A stretch of DNA of 64,000 nt, from NCBI GenBank assembly GCA_017643395.1, contig JAEPNP010000001.1, positions 579,806-643,805 on the forward strand. Direction: 5' to 3'. Below the pieces are notes generated by a model, which saw nothing but the letters and a program-made list of their open reading frames with translations, had not been told where the DNA came from and did not search any database. The first letter of the stretch is position 1; each line of letters begins with the position of its first letter. The translations under genes and the position numbers were made by a program. Shown piece after piece: positions 7,140-15,874 of this stretch. This stretch comes from Rhodothermales bacterium. Its GTDB lineage: Bacteria > Bacteroidota > Rhodothermia > Rhodothermales > UBA10348.

Positions 7140-8498
7140 CTAGTACAGGCGGGTGCGCTCATCCCATATCGGCACCAACAACTCATAATCCCCGAACCCG
7201 GTCTTGTCCACGAAGATGAACTGGCGCCCGATGCGCTCATAGATCCACACTTCGTAGGGCTCGTAGTTGAAGGTGTGCGGCTTCTTGCGTACAAAGTCGG
7301 GCTCGCCGTAGCGCACGAGCACAAAGCCGCGGTCGGTCTTCCAGCCTTCGATCAGGCTGGTGTAGCGCCGATTTGCGAAGGAGACCCGGTAGTAGTACTC
7401 CTCCATGACCTCGTTGCGGGCCGTGCCGGGAGTTGGATCACGCTTGTCCCAGAACGCCAAAAAGCGGCGGTAGCGGTCGGCCTCGGTGGCACCCTCACGA
7501 ATGAAGGCGATGTCCTTTTTCTTGGCGGTGTACTCGAGCTGCTCGATGGCCTCTTCGACATTGGAGATGTGCTGCTGAAGACCCATCCACCGAGCGGTGA
7601 AGTCCTTGGTAGCGAAGTCCACCGGCACGCCGTCCTGATCCTCGAGGATCACGCGGATGATGTGCGGCCCGGCCTCCATGTCACGAAGCGGGATGTTGAT
7701 GACGTGCTGATTGCGGCCTGACTCCAGCCGGACTTCCTGAGACTCTTCGTGCACCACGTGGCGGTCCACATCCGGCTCGGAGCCCTCTGGAGCCGGCAGC
7801 AAACTGCCATCCGTTTCTCGCACCAAACGCACGACTTCGTGGCGCAAGCGCATGGCTGCTGAGCGATCCGAGTAGGTCTCGTACAGGATCTGCACGCCCA
7901 GTTCGTCCGTCCCGACGTTGCCGGTTACGCGGGGAATGAACTGCAGCGTCGCCTGATCATAGTTGTCGAGGATCGCGATGTCGCTGAGGGACTGCGAGGC
8001 GGAGAAGTCGCGCACCTGCACATCCATCTCCCGCACGAACACCTGATTGGAGTTGCGGTCCTCCACCTGCATGGCCAGTTGGTATACGCCGGCGGGCAGC
8101 TGCAGCGACTGCGTGGTATAGGCCGACAGGTCCTCAGATTCGGTTGCCAGATACAAATCGGCTCGTGCGGTACCCTCCCAGATGCGGGTCTGAACCGGAG
8201 TCGAGGTCAGTTCGTCACCATTGCGCAGCAGCGCATCGACCGTGACCACGTAGTCCGCTCGAAACCCGTTCGACGAACGCACAAACGTAAGCCGGCGAAA
8301 CGGGATACGAGTGTACAGGTCAACGGTGTTGTACCCGGAGTCGTCGCCCGACCACACGGTCATGGCGTCGACATAGAATTCGGGAATGACCTCCTGGGCG
8401 TGAGCGGGCGTGCGGGCCGCAACCAGGAGCAGTATCAGCACGGTTAGACAGCCGAGACAGCGTCTCTGGTGCTGGCTATAACCATGAGGCCTTTTCAC
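7140..8498 (-). CDS. Secreted GWxTD domain-containing protein
   Basis: 452 residues with an N-terminal signal peptide (hydrophobic LTVLILLLVAA, cleavage near AHAQ about residue 35). The C-terminal half carries the GWxTD signature GWKTDRG within a domain that continues RYGEPDFV and YEPYEVWIYE, typical of this family in Bacteroidota, Acidobacteriota and related phyla. The middle is beta-rich and resembles the companion region of the same family. The biochemical role is not established; an envelope location is likely. Its stop abuts the 125-bp repeat. FtsY lies upstream on the same strand with a 214-bp gap, so it probably has its own promoter. Confidence 0.9.
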   Translation of the reverse strand: MKRPHGYSQHQRRCLGCLTVLILLLVAARTPAHAQEVIPEFYVDAMTVWSGDDSGYNTVDLYTRIPFRRLTFVRSSNGFRADYVVTVDALLRNGDELTSTPVQTRIWEGTARADLYLATESEDLSAYTTQSLQLPAGVYQLAMQVEDRNSNQVFVREMDVQVRDFSASQSLSDIAILDNYDQATLQFIPRVTGNVGTDELGVQILYETYSDRSAAMRLRHEVVRLVRETDGSLLPAPEGSEPDVDRHVVHEESQEVRLESGRNQHVINIPLRDMEAGPHIIRVILEDQDGVPVDFATKDFTARWMGLQQHISNVEEAIEQLEYTAKKKDIAFIREGATEADRYRRFLAFWDKRDPTPGTARNEVMEEYYYRVSFANRRYTSLIEGWKTDRGFVLVRYGEPDFVRKKPHTFNYEPYEVWIYERIGRQFIFVDKTGFGDYELLVPIWDERTRLY

Positions 8499-8712
8499 GG
8501 GTGGTAGCTGTCGCTCAGGCGATGGTGGATGACTCGAGGGAGTGGGTCACGAAGAAGCAATCCCGGCTGGTGGTGGGACGGGATGCCGTTGATCCGAATA
8601 TCGGTATGAAAGGCGAGCGGCAAGCACGCCGGCAGACCGATGGTCGGATTGCCAACGTGAACGGTTGCTGCTCAAAAGCGAACTACTGGAAAATCGGGGT
8701 CTGAGCGCCGAA

Positions 8713-9657
8713 TCAAGCGAAAAGCGCGGAGACAAACCGACGGCGGTCAAAGACCTGGAGATCGTCGATGCCCTCTCCGACGCCGATATACTTTACCGGA
8801 ATCCGGAACTCGTTGGAAATGCCAATCACGATGCCTCCCTTTGCGGTGCCGTCGAGCTTGGTAAGAATGAGGCCGGTGACATCAACGGACTTGGTGAACT
8901 CCTCCGCTTGCCGGATCGCGTTCTGACCTGTCGATGCGTCCAGTACCAGGAGCACCTCGTGCGGCGCATCCTCGATCTGCCGGGACATCACGCGCTTGAC
9001 CTTGGACAGCTCGTCCATCAGCCCACCCTTGGTGTGCAGCCGACCGGCGGTGTCCAGCAGGACGACGTCTGCCATTCGGCTCTTGGCCGCCGCAATCGTG
9101 TCGAAGGCCACTGCGGCGGGATCTGCGCCGTGACCCTGCTTGATGATCGGCACCCCCACGCGCTCGGCCCAGATGTCCAGCTGCTCGGTGGCCGCAGCGC
9201 GAAAGGTGTCTCCGGCCCCCAGAAGCACCGACTTGCCGGCCTGCTTGTAGCGATGGGCGATCTTGCCAATGCTTGTAGTCTTACCGACCCCGTTGACGCC
9301 GACGACCATCACCACATGCGGCTTGTTCGGCAACGGCGCGTCAAAGTCGGCGGGTGCCTCGGGTGCGTTGTCCAGCAGCAGGCTGGAGATCTCGTCGCGG
9401 ATCAACTGCTGCAGCTCCCTGGTTGAGACGTACTTGTCCCTGGCCACCCGCTCCTCCACCTTTCCGATGATATCGACGGTCGTCTGCACACCGACATCAC
9501 TCGTGACCAGCGCCTCCTCCAGGTCGTCGAGCACGGTTTCGTCCACCGTGTCCTTGCCACGGACCAGCCTGTTGATCTTTCCGAACAGGCTGCTTTTTGT
9601 CTTCTCGAGACCCGCTTCCAGGGTCTTGTCCTCAGTCTTCGATCCGAACAGGGCCAT
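8713..9657 (-). CDS. ftsY: Signal recognition particle receptor FtsY
   Basis: 314-residue SRP-type GTPase that docks ribosome-nascent chain-SRP complexes at the membrane. N domain (about 15-95), then the G domain with P-loop GVNGVGKTTS, the insertion-box motif DTFRAAA, DTAGRLHTK, the specificity motif TKLDG and the C-terminal GVGEGIDDLQ typical of FtsY rather than Ffh. The acidic A domain is almost absent, as in many non-enterobacterial FtsY proteins. No methionine-rich M domain is present, excluding Ffh. The pgsA-like gene lies 24 bp upstream on the same strand. Confidence 0.97.
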   Translation of the reverse strand: MALFGSKTEDKTLEAGLEKTKSSLFGKINRLVRGKDTVDETVLDDLEEALVTSDVGVQTTVDIIGKVEERVARDKYVSTRELQQLIRDEISSLLLDNAPEAPADFDAPLPNKPHVVMVVGVNGVGKTTSIGKIAHRYKQAGKSVLLGAGDTFRAAATEQLDIWAERVGVPIIKQGHGADPAAVAFDTIAAAKSRMADVVLLDTAGRLHTKGGLMDELSKVKRVMSRQIEDAPHEVLLVLDASTGQNAIRQAEEFTKSVDVTGLILTKLDGTAKGGIVIGISNEFRIPVKYIGVGEGIDDLQVFDRRRFVSALFA

Positions 9658-9681
9658 GCGCCAGCGGCTGGTTGGTGGCCG

Positions 9682-10284
9682 CTATGAACGGGCGGCGATG
9701 GCTTCGGTGCCGTGTCTATAGACTTTCACGAAGCGGATCATGTAGCGGATGAAGGACCAGACGAGAAGCGCGGTCGTGCCCCAGATACACACTTGCATCA
9801 CTTCCGGGTCGGCGCGCAACAGCGCGGCGAGCACGGTGATCGCCAGCGCCGTAACAGCAATCTTGCCGGAGAACATGGAGGACAGCACAACTCCGTCCCG
9901 CTTGGTGATTACGGCACCCCCGGCCAGGATCGCCAGATCTCGCGCGGCGACAACCGCAAGAAGCCATGCCGGCAACGCTCCGCGCACCACCAGGGCCATG
10001 ACAACGAGTCCTCCGGCCAACTTGTCGGCCAGCGGATCCAGCACCTTGCCCCACTCCGAAACGGTCTTGGACCAGCGCGCGATGCGGCCGTCGAAGTAGT
10101 CCGTGGCCACAATGAGCAGGGTCAATACCATGATCCATAGCAGCCGACCGTCTGCCATGATCAGGTACGCCAGCGGAAGCACCAGCACCAGCCGAACCAT
10201 GGACAGTACGTTCGGCACGGTCCATAAATCACCCAGATCCGGCCAGCCTGAGGGAGTTTCCGAGGGGGGAGGGGCATCCGTCAT
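9682..10284 (-). CDS. pgsA: CDP-alcohol phosphatidyltransferase, probably PgsA
   Basis: 200-residue integral membrane enzyme transferring a phosphatidyl group from CDP-diacylglycerol to an alcohol; phosphatidylglycerophosphate synthase is the likeliest identity. The family signature DG(x2)AR(x8)G(x3)D(x3)D is complete: DYFDGRIAR, then EWGKVLDPLADK. Several hydrophobic helices surround it. The N-terminal 20 residues are Pro-rich and cytoplasmic. The exact alcohol substrate cannot be told from the motif alone. It starts a two-gene run with ftsY. Confidence 0.88.
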   Translation of the reverse strand: MTDAPPPSETPSGWPDLGDLWTVPNVLSMVRLVLVLPLAYLIMADGRLLWIMVLTLLIVATDYFDGRIARWSKTVSEWGKVLDPLADKLAGGLVVMALVVRGALPAWLLAVVAARDLAILAGGAVITKRDGVVLSSMFSGKIAVTALAITVLAALLRADPEVMQVCIWGTTALLVWSFIRYMIRFVKVYRHGTEAIAARS

Positions 10285-10377
10285 GGCAGCGAAGATACGG
10301 CGCGCCGCCTAACGCCGGACCTCCTGTACCGCCTCACGCACTCCGGCAGCGGCGCCCCGAAAGAACCGAGCGTGAAG

Positions 10378-10400
10378 AAAGCGCTTCCTGACAGCGCTTT
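10378..10400. promoter_or_regulatory. Inverted repeat AAAGCGCT-N7-AGCGCTTT
   Basis: Perfect 8-bp arms at 10378-10385 and 10393-10400 in the 275-bp gap between the divergent pgsA and HEAT-like genes. Its left half contains AAGCGCTT, the core of the LacI-type operator at 31549-31564. It may be a regulator site or an RNA hairpin; nothing decides between them here. Confidence 0.3.
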
Positions 10401-10545
10401 CGTCGCAGGAACCGCTTCCGATGTGCAACACTTTGGCGCGAATGAAACGTAGTAAATGTGCGATTAAGCGCGACCGGTAAGTTTCCGGAAGCGCAATCCG
10501 CGTAACAATACCGCCGCCGGCACCGCCTGGCGGCATGCTATATAG

Positions 10546-10553
10546 AAGGAGGT
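10546..10553 (+). promoter_or_regulatory. Strong Shine-Dalgarno site
   Basis: AAGGAGGT lies 6 nt before the ATG at 10560. Such a full anti-SD match is rare in this window, where most starts lack one, and suggests high translation of this small secreted protein. Confidence 0.75.
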
Positions 10554-10559
10554 AATCCT

Positions 10560-11000
10560 ATGAAACGACTGTTCATCATTGTTGCCCTGATTGGTCTTTC
10601 TGTCCCCGAAATGAAGGCGCAGACCGCCGAGGATGTGCTGCAGGACCCGGCTGTCGCCGCGTCCTACGCCAGCCGCACCTCGGAATTCTGGAGTGCACTT
10701 GAGAGCCAGCTGGTCTCTCAGTCTCGCGCAGAAAACATCTCAGCAGCAACGCTGCAGAACATCGTGTACTTCGCGAACAACCACAGCGACCGCATCAACC
10801 TCACCCCGGCAGCCGACGCGCTGGTTCAGGTCTACCGGACCCATGACGACGCACGTTACCGGCTTCTGGCTGTTGCCGGCCTGCACGCCATCGGAGATGA
10901 GCGCTCCATGAACGCGCTCTTCCGGAGCTTCAGGTCTGAGGGTACCCCTCAGGTGCGTCACGTGGCCCTCGCAGCGCTGAGGGACTACTACAAGCGCTAG
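10560..11000 (+). CDS. Small secreted HEAT-repeat-like protein, paralogue of 57144-57572
   Basis: 146 residues with a signal peptide (MKRLFIIVALIGLSVPEMKAQ, cleavage after about residue 20). The mature part is all-helical: a Trp-containing first helix (EFWSALESQLV), then helices that look like degenerate HEAT repeats ending RHVALAALRDYYKR. The gene at 57144-57572 shares this design, including LEAQLV, the aligned YFANNHSD/FFAENYDQ segment, and LAALNAIGEE against LHAIGDE. No enzyme motif or Cys is visible. It is monocistronic, with a strong ribosome-binding site and its own terminator, so it is probably abundant in the periplasm or outside. Function unknown. Confidence 0.85.
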   Translation: MKRLFIIVALIGLSVPEMKAQTAEDVLQDPAVAASYASRTSEFWSALESQLVSQSRAENISAATLQNIVYFANNHSDRINLTPAADALVQVYRTHDDARYRLLAVAGLHAIGDERSMNALFRSFRSEGTPQVRHVALAALRDYYKR

Positions 11001-11020
11001 TCCCGAACCGACACACACGG

Positions 11021-11055
11021 AAAGGGGCGGCTCCAAACGGGCCGCCCCTTTTTTT
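11021..11055 (+). terminator. Intrinsic terminator of the HEAT-like gene, possibly bidirectional
   Basis: AAGGGGCGGC pairs with GCCGCCCCTT around an 8-11-nt loop, followed by a run of T to 11055. The amylase gene converges from the right and stops at 11057, so the A-run on the left (11021-11023) may let the hairpin act weakly for that strand too. Confidence 0.9.
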
Positions 11056-11056
11056 G

Positions 11057-12529
11057 TTAGTTCGCCTGGGCGTTGACGTGTATGGCCACGAGACCTCCGG
11101 GCGGCACCGTCGCCGATACCATTCCCGCGTCGACCCGCACCGAGCCACCGGCACATCCTCCATCTGTGTCCGTGGGCGGCCCCTGGGCCACATCACAATA
11201 CCGGGTGCCCGGCAGCCCGGTCTGATGCACCACCTCCCAGGGTTCGGCGCTTCGGTTGAATGCCACCCAGCCGCGATCGCCACGCGTGAACGCAACCCGG
11301 TCGGCGCCACCCTCCTGGAGTCGCATCACGTCCTGACCGCGAGTGGCGGCTTCAAAGCCCACCATGCCGAGCACCATGGGCCAACGGTGCTCGCACACGC
11401 GCTCATCGCCACAGCCGATACCGTCATCCCCATTGACCCGCAGGATGTTCTCATCAGCGTCTGCAGGCGGTCCCTGGTCCCCAAAGTCGAATCGGTAGCT
11501 GGACATCACGCGCGGGCGCCCGTAACCCACGGCCAGGAGCATACCCACGGCCAACGGATAGCGGTCGTCCTTGTAGGACAGCACCCCTCCGTGGCGTTGG
11601 GTGTCGTGGTTGTCGACAAAGGAGAGCGCCCACTCCGAATCCATGTTGTCGGTCTCCCAGAAACGGTCACGCACGATGTCGGAGAGGCTCAGGTCCCGAA
11701 TACCGCGCGAAAGGGCGAATCCAAAATCGAAGTCCGTCACCGCACCGGAGGGCACATAGCGTCGGGCGTGGGCAGACTCTGTGACTTCCTGCACCACGTA
11801 TCCCTCCCATTCCGCCTCCTCGATGATGGCCAGCAGGTCCTCGGCCGCCATGTGTCGTGCGGCGTCAACGCGTAGCGCCTTCACGCCAAGGGCCTGGAGG
11901 TCGGCCAGGTAAGCAGCCAGCGTCGAGCGCACCTTCGGACTGGCCGTATCCAGATCAGCGAGATCCACGAGTTCGCAATTCTCGACCTGCTCCCGGTCAT
12001 TGAAATCGTGGATGTCGTTGTTATCGGTGAGTCCGCAGTCGTGGAAGTCTTCCGGGGTGTACAGACCCGGGAAGTTGTAGCTGCTGAACTCGGTGCCCGC
12101 AGTGCCGCGCGCAGTGAATTCCATGCTGGGATGCTCCAGATCGCCATCGGTCGTGTGATTGATGACCGCATCGACCATGATGTCTACCCCGGCATCGTCA
12201 CAGCGGCGCACCATGTCCGCAAAGTCCTCCCGGCTACCGCTGCGGGTCTCCAACTGGTACGACACCGGCTGGTATCGCTCCCACCAGGGCCGCGTGCCGA
12301 CCACGTGATTCTCGCTGGGAGGCGACACCTGCACGGCGCTGTACCCGGCGGGCCCGAGAACGTCTTCGCACTCGTCCGCGATGTCATCCCATCGCCATTC
12401 AAACAGGTGCACGACGACACCTTCTCCCTGAGACCAGTCGGAAACGGCCACCGGCTCGGAAGCGTCCGGCACAGATTCGGGCTGCGCACAGGCAGCCACC
12501 AGGAGCAGTAGGGGCAGAAATCGTTTCAT
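11057..12529 (-). CDS. Animal-type chloride-dependent alpha-amylase (GH13), lipoprotein
   Basis: 490-residue secreted endo-acting alpha-1,4-glucanase. A lipoprotein signal ends at Cys14-15 (LLLVAACAQ). The GH13 barrel matches the animal-type subfamily: SPPSENHV, RPWWERYQPVSY, VDAVINH, ALRVDAARHM, FVDNHDTQRHGG and RVMSSYRF. Catalytic residues are Asp222, Glu248 and Asp309. The chloride ligands of pancreatic-type amylases are all present as Arg220, Asn307 and Arg340, so chloride activation is expected. The signal predicts anchoring to the periplasmic or surface face. Start and MFS stop overlap as TGATG, indicating translational coupling. It is the last gene of the glucan run. Confidence 0.95.
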   Translation of the reverse strand: MKRFLPLLLLVAACAQPESVPDASEPVAVSDWSQGEGVVVHLFEWRWDDIADECEDVLGPAGYSAVQVSPPSENHVVGTRPWWERYQPVSYQLETRSGSREDFADMVRRCDDAGVDIMVDAVINHTTDGDLEHPSMEFTARGTAGTEFSSYNFPGLYTPEDFHDCGLTDNNDIHDFNDREQVENCELVDLADLDTASPKVRSTLAAYLADLQALGVKALRVDAARHMAAEDLLAIIEEAEWEGYVVQEVTESAHARRYVPSGAVTDFDFGFALSRGIRDLSLSDIVRDRFWETDNMDSEWALSFVDNHDTQRHGGVLSYKDDRYPLAVGMLLAVGYGRPRVMSSYRFDFGDQGPPADADENILRVNGDDGIGCGDERVCEHRWPMVLGMVGFEAATRGQDVMRLQEGGADRVAFTRGDRGWVAFNRSAEPWEVVHQTGLPGTRYCDVAQGPPTDTDGGCAGGSVRVDAGMVSATVPPGGLVAIHVNAQAN

Positions 12530-13983
12530 CAGTGACTCGAGGCTGGTGCGGCGGGTGCGGCGCTGTCCGCATCGTCCTTGACGAGCAGCCAGGCGAAACC
12601 GGAGAACAGCAGGGTGCCCGCGCAGATGAAGAAGATCAGGTTCTTGTTGGTGGCGGCGGCCACGGCGGCGCCAACCCCCAGGCTGGCCACCAGCTGTGGC
12701 AGCACTACCGAGAGATTGAAGAGGCCCATGTATAGCCCCATGCGGGACTGGTTCACCTTGACCGACATGATGGCGAAGGGCAGGCTGACCGTTGCTCCCC
12801 AGCCGATTCCGGCCAGCGCCATGAAGAGATAGATGGTGAACGCCGAACTACCGAAGAGCGCAATACCCGCGTAGGCCCCCGCCATGATGAACATCGAAAT
12901 CAGGTGCGTGCGCACACGGCCGATGCGCTCCGTAATGGGCTCAAGCAGCAGCACCGGCACCAGCGCCCCGACAGCGTTCAGAATCAGGAAGCTGATCGAT
13001 ACGACACGCCCCATCTCATCGTCCGACAGACCCGGAATACGGTACTGGATGAAGGCGAACATGTAGATGAACATGGCCTGCACCCCGATCCACGTAAACG
13101 AGTGGGCAGCGAGCACTTTCTTGAATCCGATCATGCCAGCCTCGTCCTCGCTCTTGCCGTCCTCTGATTTCAGCAAGGCCTGCAGAATCAGGGCCACCGT
13201 AATGATGAGGCAGATCAGCTCCACCCAGTAGCCCTCGCTCTCGACTTCCAGCACACGGGCCGTCATGCCGTACACGGCGTAGATCAGGAAACCCCAGAGC
13301 GGCCGGATGGCCTGCAGGGTCTCCATGGCGGAGAATCCGGGCGTGTCGTCCTCGCTCTCCATGTCCCCCAGCTCACGAGGCTCGTCGATGAAAAAGGGCG
13401 GGATGACGGAGAACACCAGCACAAGCCCCGCGCCGAAGTAGATCAGGACGTAGTTGCCCCAGACAGCACCGATGGCATAGGCCAGCACGCCGAACGTGCC
13501 TGACACCGTCTGCATCCAGGTATACCCCTTGGTACGCGCCACACCCTCCGGAGTGACGTCGGCGATGACCGAGCGGGTAGGATTGAAGCTCACATTGATG
13601 GCCAGATCCAGCGTGAGCGCCACAGCGATCGCGACACCCAGAATACCCTCGATGCCCATCGCGGTCGATATCACGTCAATGCTGGGCAGGGCCAGCAGCA
13701 TGAGCGTGGCCAGCACGCCGCCAATCAGCATGAACGGTCGCCGACGACCGCCCCAGAACCAGACATTGTCGCTGATGATGCCGACCACCACCTGACCCAG
13801 GATACCGGCGATGGGACCTGCGGCCCACACCAGCCCGATCTCGTCAATGGCCAGCCCATATTTGGTGCTGAGAATCCAGCTGAGAGCGGAAATCTGTACG
13901 GACAGGGCGAAGCCCATGGCCGTTGCGGGAAGGCTCAGCAGCGCATAGAACGTGTTGGTGAGCCGCTTCTGGATATCAAGCAT
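12529..13983 (-). CDS. SLC45-like MFS sugar transporter, probably maltose/maltodextrin
   Basis: 484-residue 12-helix major facilitator. Loop 2-3 has the GGRRRPFMLIGG signature of the SLC45/maltose-type branch, and the N-terminus (KRLTNTFYALLSLPATAMGF) also fits. It is predicted to bring short alpha-glucans or maltose across the inner membrane. Its place between two GH13 glycosidase genes (10 bp from the upstream one, 1-nt overlap with the downstream one) supports this substrate; the exact sugar and coupling ion are inferred. A long charged loop (about 200-225, DMESEDDTPG) splits the two halves. Confidence 0.9.
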   Translation of the reverse strand: MLDIQKRLTNTFYALLSLPATAMGFALSVQISALSWILSTKYGLAIDEIGLVWAAGPIAGILGQVVVGIISDNVWFWGGRRRPFMLIGGVLATLMLLALPSIDVISTAMGIEGILGVAIAVALTLDLAINVSFNPTRSVIADVTPEGVARTKGYTWMQTVSGTFGVLAYAIGAVWGNYVLIYFGAGLVLVFSVIPPFFIDEPRELGDMESEDDTPGFSAMETLQAIRPLWGFLIYAVYGMTARVLEVESEGYWVELICLIITVALILQALLKSEDGKSEDEAGMIGFKKVLAAHSFTWIGVQAMFIYMFAFIQYRIPGLSDDEMGRVVSISFLILNAVGALVPVLLLEPITERIGRVRTHLISMFIMAGAYAGIALFGSSAFTIYLFMALAGIGWGATVSLPFAIMSVKVNQSRMGLYMGLFNLSVVLPQLVASLGVGAAVAAATNKNLIFFICAGTLLFSGFAWLLVKDDADSAAPAAPASSH

Positions 13984-13993
13984 CGGAGGGGGG

Positions 13994-15874
13994 TTATTCG
14001 GTTCCGGTGACCAGGAAGGCCGCTCCGGTGAGCGGCTCCAGGGTCACACCGACTTCGGTCACGGTGGGCGCAGTACCAGTGGTGTGCACGACATACAGGC
14101 CCTCATTCGGGGCCAGGGTGGCAGCCAGGGCCTCCAGGCCGATGGTCTGCGGGGAGTCCGAACGGTTCAACAACACAATGACACGCTCATCGTCCAGTGC
14201 GCGCTCAAAGCCTGCCGTGCCGGACGCATCGTCCGCGTGCACGATCTCGAAGGACCCGCGGCGGAGCGACGGATGCGAGCGCCGAAGCGCGATCGCTCGC
14301 TGGTAGTGCTCAAACACGTCCCCATCGAACCCCACCGGAATCGGATCGATCGGTCCCCGCCGGGGATGGAACGAAACCGGATCAAACTCCATCTCCGGCC
14401 ACCACATGGGCTGTCTGTCGTCGGGATCGTCCGCACCCCACATGCCCGCCTCCGTGCCGTAGTAGACCATGGGCGACCCGGGAAAGGTCATCTGGAAGAG
14501 GGCCACCATGCGCTGGATCGCCCGATCCTCGGCGGACGGCGCCTCCACCGGATACGCCTCGTCGGACGCCGAATTCCGCGCACCCCAGTCGTAGTCGAAC
14601 CACACATCCCAGTCCTCCCGCGCGTACGGCAGGTCCCGCCGGGCATTGACAATCATGGAGGCCACCCTGTCGGTGTCATGCGAATCGATGAGATTCTGCA
14701 CGGCATGGGCCACTTCCGGGCGATGGGCTCCCAGGCGCTCCGTCAGCGCCGCGACAAAATCACTTGGCGCCATGCGCCCGTCTATGAGGTACCCCTTGGT
14801 CGGGAACGCGAAGCCGTAGTAGTTCATGCTGGCCGAGAAGCCGCCTGCCTCAATGGTCTCGCTCGCATCCTCCCAGAGCTCCGCTACGGTGTACGCGTCG
14901 GGCCTCAGCGTGCGCAGAAAAGCGTTCCATTCGGCCCAGAAGCCTACCGGCACGTCTGCGACAACGTCCAGGCGCCAGCCGTCCACCCCATCGCTCGTAT
15001 CCCCGTCTCCGTTGGGGTCCATCCACCGCCGGGTGGCATCAAAGACGTATTCCTTGGGGCCGGGATGCAGGTTGGTACCCGCCTCGTTGTCGGCAAACTC
15101 CGGAAGGGACTTGGCGCCCCACCATCCTTCCCAGTCGAATTCTTCTTCCTCGGAAGCCGGGTCGTCCCACGCCAGGATCTTGTACCAATCCACGTACGCC
15201 GACTCCTGCTGCTTCTCCCGGAGATCCGTGAAGGCAAAGAAGTCGCGGCCGGTGTGGTTGAATACCCCGTCGATGATGACGCGCATGCCGCGCTGGTGGG
15301 CGGCATCCACCATGGCGAAGAACAACGAGTCCGCGGCCGTCATGTGCCAGGTGGCCGGGTCCGAGGTCTCGGTGGCCATCAGGGCAAAGTCGCCCTCAGG
15401 GTCAGGACCGAAGTACGGGTCGATGTGGTGGTAGGTATTGCCGTCGTACTTGTGCTCGGAGCGAGCCTGAAACAGGGGATTGAAGTAGATGCCGGTGACA
15501 CCGAGATCCCGCAGATAATCCAGGCCGTCGATCACGCCCTGCAGGTCCCCTCCGTAGCGACGGTCCCGCACGGTGCGAAAATGGTCGGGGTGCCGTTCCT
15601 CCTCCCAGGGCATGCGCTCATACCAGTCGGAGGTCCAGCGACTCAGCTCCCAGGATTCCGGGATGCGCTCGGGAGACGGCAGGGACGTGCGCGGCGGATC
15701 GTTCGTGGGATCACCGTTGCGGAAACGCTCCGGGAAGATCTGATACCAGATCACGTCGGCCGCCCATGCGGGCACCGTGTTGGAGGAGCCGGCCGGCCCC
15801 AGAGCCTGGTCGCCCGGCTGGGCGGCCCCGGCACAACCGATGGCAAACAGAGCAGCAAGGGCGATGCGTTTCAT
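13994..15874 (-). CDS. GH13 alpha-glucosidase/neopullulanase-like lipoprotein
   Basis: 626 residues with a lipoprotein signal (LFAIGC, Cys14). GH13 motifs: DVIWYQIFPERF at the start of the barrel, VIIDGVFNH, GWRLDVV with nucleophile Asp303, AELWE with acid/base Glu332, and IDSHDTDR with Asp400. The long sequence before the first motif and the Glu-rich loop (241-251) fit cyclomaltodextrinase/neopullulanase-like enzymes, which act on maltodextrins, pullulan or cyclodextrins. Likely periplasmic, feeding the MFS transporter encoded next. The start overlaps the stop of the upstream gene as ATGA. Confidence 0.92.
   Translation of the reverse strand: MKRIALAALFAIGCAGAAQPGDQALGPAGSSNTVPAWAADVIWYQIFPERFRNGDPTNDPPRTSLPSPERIPESWELSRWTSDWYERMPWEEERHPDHFRTVRDRRYGGDLQGVIDGLDYLRDLGVTGIYFNPLFQARSEHKYDGNTYHHIDPYFGPDPEGDFALMATETSDPATWHMTAADSLFFAMVDAAHQRGMRVIIDGVFNHTGRDFFAFTDLREKQQESAYVDWYKILAWDDPASEEEEFDWEGWWGAKSLPEFADNEAGTNLHPGPKEYVFDATRRWMDPNGDGDTSDGVDGWRLDVVADVPVGFWAEWNAFLRTLRPDAYTVAELWEDASETIEAGGFSASMNYYGFAFPTKGYLIDGRMAPSDFVAALTERLGAHRPEVAHAVQNLIDSHDTDRVASMIVNARRDLPYAREDWDVWFDYDWGARNSASDEAYPVEAPSAEDRAIQRMVALFQMTFPGSPMVYYGTEAGMWGADDPDDRQPMWWPEMEFDPVSFHPRRGPIDPIPVGFDGDVFEHYQRAIALRRSHPSLRRGSFEIVHADDASGTAGFERALDDERVIVLLNRSDSPQTIGLEALAATLAPNEGLYVVHTTGTAPTVTEVGVTLEPLTGAAFLVTGTE

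Noticed and set aside
8501-8704. 67-codon rightward frame upstream of the GWxTD gene
   Set aside because: It lies in the probable promoter region of the leftward gene, has no ribosome-binding site and no recognisable sequence.
10309-10536. 75-codon leftward frame between pgsA and the HEAT-like gene
   Set aside because: Its Arg-rich sequence overlaps the inverted repeat and presumed promoter, and it shows no family features.
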